Below are positions 1 to 5,190 of a stretch of DNA of 5,190 bases, in pieces. The number at the start of each line of letters is the position of its first letter. Position 1 is the stretch's first letter. Where the stretch lies: NCBI GenBank assembly GCA_002405525.1, contig DHLY01000086.1, positions 47,244-52,433 on the forward strand, written 5' to 3'. The notes below the pieces were generated by a model. It was not told where the DNA came from. It searched no databases and saw only the letters and a program-made list of their open reading frames with translations. A program made the translations under genes and the position numbers. Source of the stretch: Proteobacteria bacterium UBA4656. GTDB taxonomy: Bacteria > Pseudomonadota > Gammaproteobacteria > Xanthomonadales > Ahniellaceae.

Positions 1-576
1 CACACCTTCGAGATCGACTGCGGCGCCGCACCTGCCGCGGGCGCGCGGCCGGGCACCGGCATGACCGTGCATTTCCCGCGCTCCTGCCTGCACTGCGAGG
101 ATGCCGCCTGCGTCACCGTCTGCCCGACCGGCGCAAGCTACAAGCGCGCAGAAGACGGCATCGTTCTGGTTGACGAGGACAAGTGCATCGGTTGCAAACT
201 GTGTTCGTGGGCCTGTCCCTACGGCGCGCGCGAGTACAGCGAAGTCCGCGGGGTTATGCAGAAGTGCACGCTGTGCGTGGACCGCATCTACAACGAGTCG
301 CTCGATCCCGCCGATCGCCAGCCGGCCTGCGTGCTGGCCTGCCCCACCCGGGCACGGCACTTCGGCGACCTCGGCGACGTCGAGTCGCCCGTTTCGCGGC
401 TGGTCGCAGCACGCGACGGTCAGGCGCTGCTGCCGGAATTCGGCTATCGCCCGGTGAACCGCTACCTGCCGCCGCGGCCGCGGCGCACCGAGCCCGCGCC
501 CGGGCCGGCGGAGGATTTCGACCCCTCGAGCCTGCCGCCGCTGCTGCGCTGGGCCGACCGGCTGCTGTCGCGCTGA
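1..576 (+). CDS. soeB: Iron-sulfur subunit of a DMSO-reductase-family complex, likely sulfite dehydrogenase SoeB (5' partial)
   Basis: The reading frame is open from the first base, so the true start lies upstream; the ATG at 61 is internal, because the 20 codons before it continue the frame. The 191 visible residues carry three cysteine groups: CxxCx4CxxxCP (C29, C32, C37, C41), CxxCxxCxxxCP (C62, C65, C68, C72, in CIGCKLCSWACPYGARE), and C89/C92 with C110/C114. Proteins of the DmsB/SoeB type hold four [4Fe-4S] clusters, so the fourth cysteine group, normally N-terminal, should be upstream. The stretch ACPTRARHFGDLGD and the proline/arginine-rich tail after PVNRYLPPR resemble SoeB-type proteins as I know them. 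The expected role is passing electrons from a molybdopterin subunit to the membrane anchor encoded next. For SoeABC that means cytoplasmic sulfite oxidation to sulfate with electrons entering the quinone pool. The DmsB/NrfC/PsrB class is certain; the sulfite substrate is inferred, and a DMSO- or polysulfide-reductase role is not excluded. Confidence 0.85.
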   Translation, partial: HTFEIDCGAAPAAGARPGTGMTVHFPRSCLHCEDAACVTVCPTGASYKRAEDGIVLVDEDKCIGCKLCSWACPYGAREYSEVRGVMQKCTLCVDRIYNESLDPADRQPACVLACPTRARHFGDLGDVESPVSRLVAARDGQALLPEFGYRPVNRYLPPRPRRTEPAPGPAEDFDPSSLPPLLRWADRLLSR

Positions 577-585
577 GCGCACTCG

Positions 586-1515
586 ATGTATCCGGCACTG
601 TCGGTCATCTTCTTTTCCACGCTGTCGGGCGCGGGGCTCGGACTGCTGTTCTGGTTCGGCGTCGGGCAGGTCGCCGGGCCCCTGCCACTGTCCCGCGAGA
701 TCGCGCTCGCCCCACTCGCGCTGGGGACCCTGCTTCTCGGCGTCGGCCTCGCGAGTGCGTTCCTGCACCTCGGTAAGCCCGGCCGCGCCTGGCGGGCTTT
801 CAGCCAGTGGCGCACATCGTGGCTGTCGCGCGAGGCGGTCGCCGCGGCGCTGACTTTCGGCGCGGCGGCGCTCGCGGGCTGGGCCGTGTGGGCCGCGCCG
901 ACCAGTGCGGCATCGACGGCGGCGGGCGCGCTGCTCGCCCTGCTGTCGGCGATCACGGTCTACACCACGGCAGGCATCTATTTCAGTTTGCGCCCGATCC
1001 CCGCCTGGCACAATGGCTTCGTAGCGCCATCGTTCCTGCTTGCCGCGGCGCTGTCGGGCGCAGCGTGCTGGTGGCTGCTGCTGTCGCTTGCCGCATGGCG
1101 ACCTGGATCTGCCGAGAGTCTCGCCCTGGGCGGCGGCGCGATCGGCTACGCACTGCTGAAGATCGCCTATTGGCGCCACGTGGACCGGCGCGGTGGCGAC
1201 ATTGACACTTCGGCGGCGACCGGTCTGGCTGGGCTGGGCCGAGTGCGGCCCGCGGAATCGCCCCACACCGAGTCCAACTACCTCCTGCGCGAGATGGGCT
1301 ACGTGCTCGCGCGGCGGCACGCGCGGCGACTGCGCATCATTGTCGTCCTGTGCGGCGGCGCACTGCCGGTGCTGTGCGCCGCATCCGCGCTGGGCGGGCG
1401 TGGCGGCGCCCTGGCTGCGCTGCTGGCCACGGTGGGGCTCGCAATCGGACTGCTGGCTGAACGCTGGCTGTTCTTCGCCGAGGCGCGCCATATCGTGACG
1501 GCTTACTATCGCTGA
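586..1515 (+). CDS. soeC: DmsC/NrfD-type membrane anchor subunit, likely sulfite dehydrogenase SoeC
   Basis: This 309-residue polytopic inner-membrane protein has about eight predicted helices, near residues 5-27, 40-61, 84-103, 108-134, 146-170, 178-195, 249-269 and 273-297. It begins MYPALSVIFFSTLSGAGLGL, a start typical of DmsC-family anchors. Family-like stretches include HLGKPGRAWRAF (61-72), SWLSREA (78-84), RPIPAWHNG (136-144), LLREMGYVLARRHARRLR (233-250) and ERWLFFAEARH (292-302). The family anchors the molybdo and Fe-S subunits and exchanges electrons with quinones; DmsC-type anchors usually lack haem. The gene starts 9 bases after the soeB stop with no clear Shine-Dalgarno sequence, which suggests translational coupling and the same complex. 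The soeB-soeC order and the sequence style favour SoeC over DmsC, but the substrate cannot be read from the anchor. The length is normal for the family. Confidence 0.83.
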   Translation: MYPALSVIFFSTLSGAGLGLLFWFGVGQVAGPLPLSREIALAPLALGTLLLGVGLASAFLHLGKPGRAWRAFSQWRTSWLSREAVAAALTFGAAALAGWAVWAAPTSAASTAAGALLALLSAITVYTTAGIYFSLRPIPAWHNGFVAPSFLLAAALSGAACWWLLLSLAAWRPGSAESLALGGGAIGYALLKIAYWRHVDRRGGDIDTSAATGLAGLGRVRPAESPHTESNYLLREMGYVLARRHARRLRIIVVLCGGALPVLCAASALGGRGGALAALLATVGLAIGLLAERWLFFAEARHIVTAYYR

Positions 1516-1591
1516 CGCGCCAGCCATCCTGCACGTGAACCGCGGGGCGGCGCGGCGAACCGAACGAACCCAGCCCCTGCAGGAGACCCCC
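1516..1591 (+). other. Intergenic region between soeC and the DUF481 gene
   Basis: This 76-base gap contains no hairpin followed by a T-tract, so no intrinsic terminator is visible after soeC. I see no confident -35/-10 pair. It holds a short GAAC-rich reiteration around 1557-1569 and, at its 3' end, the ribosome binding site of the next gene. Read-through from soeC is therefore possible, as is a weak or activator-dependent promoter. Confidence 0.5.
1581..1585 (+). promoter_or_regulatory. Ribosome binding site of the DUF481 gene
   Basis: AGGAG lies 6 bases before the ATG at 1592. It decides the start: the in-frame GTG at 1535 would add 19 arginine-rich residues ahead of an obvious signal peptide and has no comparable site. 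Confidence 0.8.
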
Positions 1592-2368
1592 ATGCATCGA
1601 CTTGCGATCGCCCTTGTTGTTCTCGCCGCGAGCCCATCCGTCACCGAGGCGCAGGAATGGGCCGGCGCCGGGGAACTCGGGCTCGCGCTGGCGCGCGGCA
1701 ACGCCGACAGCGACACCATCAACGCCAAGCTCGAGTTGAAGAAAGAAGACGATCGCTGGCTCTATCAGATCGATGCATCGGCCCTGCGCGCGAGCGGCGA
1801 AGTCGACGTGACCGAGGCCAATGGTTCGGTTGGTCGCGACAAGGTGACGAATGCGAGCCGCTGGCAGCTTGGCGGGAAGGCCGGCTACAAGTACACCGAC
1901 CGCATGTACCTGTTCGGGGCCGCCCGCTACGACAACGACGACTTCGCGCCGTACGAGTGGCAGGCGATCGTCTCCGCCGGCGTCGGTTACAGGTTCATCG
2001 ACACCGAGACCACGCGGTTTGCCGGCGAGGCTGGCCCCGGCTGGCGGCGCATCCAGCCGATCGACGTGCTGGTCACCACTCCGCCGCCGGCGGACTTGAT
2101 TGCACAGGACGCGGAAAGCGACGCGGTGCTTCGCGGCACGCTGGCCTACGAACACAAGCTGACGGCGACCACCACCCTCGTCGACAACTTCCTGATCGAA
2201 GCCGGCAGTGACAACACGTTCATCCAGAACGAACTCGGGGTGCAGGTGCAGATCAATCAGAGCCTGGCCCTGAAGTCCGCATTGCAGGTTCGCCACAACA
2301 CGGACGTGACCGGCAGCACCGAAAAGACCGACACGCTGCTCACCACCAACATCGTGGTCGGCTTCTGA
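1592..2368 (+). CDS. DUF481 (YdiY-like) outer-membrane beta-barrel protein
   Basis: The 258-residue product has a Sec signal peptide: MHR, a hydrophobic core LAIALVVLAA, and probable cleavage after VTEA (residue 20). The mature part looks like a beta-barrel, with alternating polar and hydrophobic strands, many aromatic residues (WQLGGKAGYKYTDRMYLFGA, 91-110; GVGYRF, 130-135) and a C-terminal phenylalanine in the strand NIVVGF, as outer-membrane proteins need for assembly. The opening GELGLALARGNADSDTINAKLEL and the ARYDNDDFAPYEWQA segment match DUF481, the family of E. coli YdiY, described as a salt-induced outer-membrane protein of unknown function. The ATG at 1592 was chosen for its AGGAG site and because the signal peptide begins there. 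It follows soeC on the same strand after 76 bases, so co-transcription is possible but unproven. It ends 14 bases before the convergent hemC stop. Its molecular role is unknown. Confidence 0.85.
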   Translation: MHRLAIALVVLAASPSVTEAQEWAGAGELGLALARGNADSDTINAKLELKKEDDRWLYQIDASALRASGEVDVTEANGSVGRDKVTNASRWQLGGKAGYKYTDRMYLFGAARYDNDDFAPYEWQAIVSAGVGYRFIDTETTRFAGEAGPGWRRIQPIDVLVTTPPPADLIAQDAESDAVLRGTLAYEHKLTATTTLVDNFLIEAGSDNTFIQNELGVQVQINQSLALKSALQVRHNTDVTGSTEKTDTLLTTNIVVGF

Positions 2369-2375
2369 CCGGGCG

Positions 2376-2402
2376 ACGGGCGTCAGCGCGGCTGGCGCCC
2401 GT
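2376..2402. terminator. GC-rich hairpin between convergent genes, possible bidirectional terminator
   Basis: ACGGGCGTCAGC (2376-2387), loop GCG (2388-2390) and GCTGGCGCCCGT (2391-2402) form a 12-bp stem. In plus-strand RNA every position pairs, with one U-G wobble. In minus-strand RNA that position becomes a C-A mismatch. The stem starts 7 bases after the DUF481 stop codon and overlaps the last codons and stop of hemC. No T-tract follows on either strand, so it is not a textbook intrinsic terminator. It could act as a pause or RNA-stabilising structure, or work with Rho. Confidence 0.5.
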
Positions 2403-3306
2403 GCAGGATCGCGTCGGCGCCGCGCGCCAGCAGGTCGAGCGCAACACGCTCACCTAGCGCCTCGGCGGCCGAGGCCAAGTCGGCACCTTCGGCCCGGATC
2501 AAACGACCGGCCAGCGGGTCCCCGACGAGTCCGTGCAGCGACAATCGGCCGGCCTCGAGCGTGGCGTGGCCGGCGATGGGGACGTCACAACTGCCTTGCA
2601 GCACCCGATTCATCGCACGCTCGGCGGCGACGCAAAGGGTCGTCTCGGCATGCACGAGGGGCGCGACGGCATCCCGAGCGGCCACGTCGTCCGCCCTGAC
2701 CTCGATCCCGATCGCGCCCTGCGCCACCGCGGGCAGCCACCGCGGCGCCGGCAGGCGCGCCCGGATCCGGTCGCCCATTCCAAGGCGATCGAGGCCGGCG
2801 CAGGCGAGGATGATGGCATCGAATTCGCCGGCGTCGAGCTTGGCGAGGCGGGTGTTCACGTTGCCACGCAGGTCCTCGACCTGCAGGTCGGGGCGCAGCG
2901 CGCGCAGCAGCGAGCGCCGCCGCAACGAGGAGGTGCCAACGCGCACGCCGGGCGTAAGGGCCTCGATTCCGGCGTAGTGGTTGGACACGAAGGCATCCAG
3001 CGGATCAGCCCTCTCGAGCACTGCACCGATCGCGAAGCCGGCTTCGAGCTGCATCGGCACGTCCTTCATCGAGTGCACGGCGATGTCCGCCTCGCCATGC
3101 TGGATGGCGACCTCGAGTTCCTTGAGGAAAAGGCCCTTGCCGCCGATCTCGGCCAGCGGCCGGTCGAGGATGCGGTCGCCGCGGGTGGTCATCGGCACCA
3201 GTTCGACGGGCCGGTCCGGCTGCAGGGCACGCAGGCGGGCAGCCACGTGCTCGGCCTGCCAGAGCGCGAGCGCGCTGCGGCGGGTGGCGATTCGGAGCGG
3301 CTTCAT
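2383..3306 (-). CDS. hemC: Hydroxymethylbilane synthase (porphobilinogen deaminase)
   Basis: HemC joins four porphobilinogen molecules into hydroxymethylbilane in the cytoplasm, an early common step to haem, sirohaem and other tetrapyrroles. The 307 residues match the usual length of about 310. Visible hallmarks are [15 protein letters not shown] (6-20), the TTRGDRILD stretch (40-48), [11 protein letters not shown] (55-65), HSMKDVP with catalytic Asp82 (78-84), the substrate-binding arginine regions GTSSLRRR (124-131) and LRGNVNTRL (146-154), and GSCDVPI, where Cys240 should carry the dipyrromethane cofactor. No key residue is missing. The ATG at 3306 was chosen because the family N-terminus begins there; the frame extends to 3504 but only by reading algR out of frame. 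A GGGAG site lies 10 bases upstream, inside the end of algR. The gene begins 4 bases after algR, so it is surely in the algZ-algR operon. hemD does not follow. Confidence 0.97.
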   Translation of the reverse strand: MKPLRIATRRSALALWQAEHVAARLRALQPDRPVELVPMTTRGDRILDRPLAEIGGKGLFLKELEVAIQHGEADIAVHSMKDVPMQLEAGFAIGAVLERADPLDAFVSNHYAGIEALTPGVRVGTSSLRRRSLLRALRPDLQVEDLRGNVNTRLAKLDAGEFDAIILACAGLDRLGMGDRIRARLPAPRWLPAVAQGAIGIEVRADDVAARDAVAPLVHAETTLCVAAERAMNRVLQGSCDVPIAGHATLEAGRLSLHGLVGDPLAGRLIRAEGADLASAAEALGERVALDLLARGADAILHGRQPR

Positions 3307-3310
3307 CGGT

Positions 3311-4045
3311 TCAGATCTCCCGCACCAGCTTGCGCAACGCCGGAAGGTTGCGGCGGCTGACCTCGAGGGGTGCCGTACCACCCCGCACCTCAGCGAACAC
3401 CCGACCGTCGGGCAGGCGCTGCAGTCCTGCGATGCGATCGACGGCCAGCAGGCAATTGCGGTGGATGCGGACGAACTGATCGCCGAATTCGTCCTCCAGC
3501 GCACGCAGCGACTCCTCGATCAGCACCTCGCCGCCGCTCCAGTGTACGACCACGTATTTGTCCTCGGCGAGAAAGAACAGGATCTCGGTGATCGGGACAA
3601 GCCGCAGGTTGCCGCGGATGCGGGCGCAGACGTGGGTTCGGCGCGTACGGCCCGATACGCGTTCCTCGACCTCCGCCAACCGGTCCCCGGTGAAGCGGCG
3701 CGCCCGGTCGAGCGCGGTTGCCAGCCGGTCCCTGCGCACCGGCTTGACCAGATAGTCGATCGCGCTGGCATCGAAAGCGGCGAGGGCATGTTCGTCGTGA
3801 GCGGTGCAGAACACCACCGCAGGCGGACGCGGCAGCTTCGAAAGGTGGCGCGCTGCTTCGAGGCCGTCCATCGCCGGCATCGAGACGTCGAGCAGCACAC
3901 AGTCGACGTCGCGCTCCTCGCTGAGCAGCACAGCTTCGCGCCCGTCGGCCGCCTGCCCCGCGAGTTCGACTCCCGGCAGGTCGCGCAGCATCCCTTCGAT
4001 GCGCGTTCGGGCCAGCGGCTCGTCGTCTGCAATGAGGACTCTCAT
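3311..4045 (-). CDS. algR: LytTR-family response regulator AlgR
   Basis: This 244-residue cytoplasmic DNA-binding regulator is the expected partner of the kinase encoded just upstream. Residues 1-118 form a receiver domain: acidic pair D7/D8 in LIADDEP, phospho-acceptor Asp53 in [12 protein letters not shown], the switch threonine T81 in FCTAHDEHA, and conserved Lys101 in YLVKPVRR. After a short charged linker (about 119-138), residues 139-243 form a LytTR domain, including [18 protein letters not shown], the segment [15 protein letters not shown] (191-205) and [12 protein letters not shown] (229-240). Length and order match Pseudomonas AlgR, which controls alginate, twitching motility and other virulence genes; targets here cannot be inferred. 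The ATG overlaps the algZ stop as ATGA, with no Shine-Dalgarno sequence before it, implying translational coupling that keeps kinase and regulator balanced. hemC follows after 4 bases. Confidence 0.95.
   Translation of the reverse strand: MRVLIADDEPLARTRIEGMLRDLPGVELAGQAADGREAVLLSEERDVDCVLLDVSMPAMDGLEAARHLSKLPRPPAVVFCTAHDEHALAAFDASAIDYLVKPVRRDRLATALDRARRFTGDRLAEVEERVSGRTRRTHVCARIRGNLRLVPITEILFFLAEDKYVVVHWSGGEVLIEESLRALEDEFGDQFVRIHRNCLLAVDRIAGLQRLPDGRVFAEVRGGTAPLEVSRRNLPALRKLVREI
3317..3321 (-). promoter_or_regulatory. Ribosome binding site of hemC
   Basis: Read on the minus strand this is GGGAG, 10 bases before the hemC ATG, and it overlaps the last codons of algR. It supports the start at 3306 over the longer open frame. 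Confidence 0.6.
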
Positions 4046-5133
4046 GGAATGGGCAATTGGAGGCGCACCGCATAGTAGTCGTCACCCTCGTCGACTTCCA
4101 TACGGCTGGCGCCGCCGAAAAGGTAATCGAGGCGTCGGCGCACGTTCTCGACGGCGGTTCCGGTGCCGCGGGTCGGCGTGCGCCGCGGCGGGCGCGGGTT
4201 CCTGATATCGATCACCACCTGCCCGTGCAAGATGCGGACACCCAACTGCACCGTTCCGCCGTGAGGCAGGGGCTCGATACCGTGCACCACAGCGTTCTCG
4301 ACCAGCGGCTGAAGCAGCAGGGGGGGCACGTTCATGTTGGGCACCGCGCCGATGGCCGACTCGACGCGCAGGCGGTCTCCCAGCCGAAGCGATTCGATCG
4401 CGAGGTAGCGCTGAGCGAGTTCGATGTCTTCGATCAGCGTCGCCGGTCGCCCTTCATCCCGTAGCGCAGCGCGAAACAGGTCGCTCAGGTCTTCCACGGC
4501 CGCTTCGGCTGCCTCGGGGCGCGCGCGGATCAGCGCCGCGATGGTGTTCATGCTGTTGAACAGGAAGTGCGGCCGGATGCGCGCCTGCAGCGCATCGAAC
4601 TGCGCGCGCGCGCCAGCAGCGACTCCGAGCTTCCACTGTGCGAGGACGAAGGCATATCGCAGCGCGGCGGCGGCAGCGAGCGCCACCATGCCGGCGCTGG
4701 CCATTGCGAATCCTGCGGTGCCGACCTCGGACGGCAGTGCGTTGAGGCCCAGCAGGGCCTCGAACCACGCCGCAACCGCCGCCGCTCCGGCCGTGATGGC
4801 GGCGACGGAAAAAAGGATCAGGCAGGCGACGGTCGCTGTAGTCATCCGCAGCAAGGCGCGGCGGATGCCGCACAACAGCGCGAGGTTCATCCAGCACAGC
4901 CACTGGACGTAAAGCGTGCCGAGGGCCAATTGCTCGAATGTGGCCGGCCAGCGGCCCACCGGCGCGAGAAGGAGGAAAAGGAGAATTGCCTGGCCCAGCG
5001 CGGCGCACCAGAAAGCGACGGCGGGCGTGCAGAAATCCGGCAGCCACGACTCCACTCGGCCTCCATCCGTCGACAAGCCGGACCGTGCGAAGCCGTTCTG
5101 CGGTAGAGGTCGGGGCCGTGCTGCGTCGGGCAT
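4042..5133 (-). CDS. algZ: LytS-type membrane sensor histidine kinase AlgZ (FimS)
   Basis: The 363-residue product has a variable N-terminal stretch (1-30), the WLPDFC segment (30-35) that begins the conserved part, and about four membrane helices (near 37-57, 67-90, 99-123, 139-165). A short linker leads to a His_kinase (PF06580-type) domain. The phospho-acceptor is His189 in RIRPHFLFNSMNTIAALI. An N-box is seen in LQPLVENAVVHGIEPL (274-289, with Asn280), and a glycine-rich ATP lid in RGTGTAVENVRRRLDYLFG (322-340). It is expected to autophosphorylate and donate phosphate to Asp53 of the AlgR encoded next, whose ATG overlaps its stop codon. The input signal is unknown; there is no large periplasmic domain, so sensing within the membrane is likely. 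The start is uncertain: the ATG at 5133 lacks a ribosome binding site, whereas an in-frame GTG at 5055 (residue 27) has GGAGG 4 bases upstream and would give 337 residues. Confidence 0.93.
   Translation of the reverse strand: MPDAARPRPLPQNGFARSGLSTDGGRVESWLPDFCTPAVAFWCAALGQAILLFLLLAPVGRWPATFEQLALGTLYVQWLCWMNLALLCGIRRALLRMTTATVACLILFSVAAITAGAAAVAAWFEALLGLNALPSEVGTAGFAMASAGMVALAAAAALRYAFVLAQWKLGVAAGARAQFDALQARIRPHFLFNSMNTIAALIRARPEAAEAAVEDLSDLFRAALRDEGRPATLIEDIELAQRYLAIESLRLGDRLRVESAIGAVPNMNVPPLLLQPLVENAVVHGIEPLPHGGTVQLGVRILHGQVVIDIRNPRPPRRTPTRGTGTAVENVRRRLDYLFGGASRMEVDEGDDYYAVRLQLPIP
5060..5064 (-). promoter_or_regulatory. Possible ribosome binding site for an alternative algZ start
   Basis: Read on the minus strand this is GGAGG, 4 bases before the in-frame GTG at 5055-5053. 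The spacing is a little short, but nothing comparable precedes the ATG at 5133. If used, AlgZ would start four codons before its conserved LPDFC segment. Confidence 0.4.
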
Positions 5134-5190
5134 GCCACAAGGGTAACGCCGACTGCGGAGGAATGGTCGGTCAGGGCGCCGTACAGGCGT
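5134..5190. other. Partial intergenic region upstream of algZ
   Basis: These 57 bases lie before the algZ ATG and run off the window. I see no confident promoter boxes for the minus-strand operon. On the plus strand GGAGG (5157-5161) is followed after one base by an ATG at 5163 whose frame stays open to the end. In Pseudomonas aeruginosa argH is the neighbour beyond algZ, so a divergent gene could begin near here. The spacing is too tight and the nine codons too few to call one. Confidence 0.3.

Noticed and set aside
61..63. ATG at 61 as the start of soeB
   Set aside because: The frame is open to the window edge, and the family needs an N-terminal cysteine cluster that lies further upstream.
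1535..1591. GTG start at 1535 for the DUF481 protein
   Set aside because: It would place an arginine-rich segment before the signal peptide. The ATG at 1592 has AGGAG at ideal spacing.
1337..2296. Minus-strand open frame of 319 codons across soeC and the DUF481 gene
   Set aside because: It overlaps two plus-strand genes with clear family signatures; its sequence shows no hemD or other family features.
2533..3360. Long plus-strand open frame of 275 codons antisense to hemC
   Set aside because: It mirrors hemC, a certain gene on the other strand. Its composition (Arg, Gly, His and Ala rich, no domain) is that of a high-GC shadow frame.
3307..3504. N-terminal extension of hemC to the ATG at 3504
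   Set aside because: The extra 66 residues read algR out of frame, and the HemC family N-terminus begins exactly at the ATG at 3306.
2981..4075. Plus-strand open frame of 364 codons antisense to algR and the start of hemC
   Set aside because: It spans two well-supported genes on the opposite strand, shows no recognisable motif, and has low-complexity Ser/Arg/Ala content.
5163..5190. Start of a divergent gene, possibly argH, on the plus strand
   Set aside because: Only nine codons are visible, the purine-rich site is one base from the ATG, and no ArgH signature is present in those codons.

Overview
The window is GC-rich, densely coding bacterial DNA. It carries six genes in two blocks facing each other. 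The algZ-algR-hemC order on the minus strand is typical of Gammaproteobacteria (known in Pseudomonas and relatives). The soeB-soeC pair on the plus strand is common in sulfur-oxidising Proteobacteria. A gammaproteobacterium with inorganic sulfur metabolism fits best, but the window cannot fix the genus.

Plus-strand block (1-2368): a 5'-truncated iron-sulfur subunit (soeB-like) is followed 9 bases later by an eight-helix DmsC/NrfD-type membrane anchor (soeC-like). Together they look like the electron-transfer half of a cytoplasmic molybdenum enzyme, most likely the quinone-linked sulfite dehydrogenase SoeABC. The catalytic soeA would lie upstream, outside the window. After 76 bases comes a DUF481 (YdiY-type) outer-membrane beta-barrel protein with a signal peptide and a good ribosome binding site.

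Minus-strand block (5133 down to 2383): algZ (LytS-type membrane histidine kinase) overlaps algR (LytTR response regulator) by an ATGA junction. algR is separated from hemC (hydroxymethylbilane synthase) by 4 bases. This is a tight operon linking a sensor-regulator pair to tetrapyrrole synthesis. hemD, which often follows hemC, is absent: hemC ends against the convergent DUF481 gene.

The two blocks meet at a strong 12-bp hairpin (2376-2402) that contains the hemC stop codon and may limit read-through in both directions. The only sizeable non-coding stretches are 1516-1591 and 5134-5190, and neither shows a confident promoter. All genes belong to recognisable families. I found no convincing undescribed system; the junction hairpin, the missing hemD and the uncertain algZ start are the points most worth checking.
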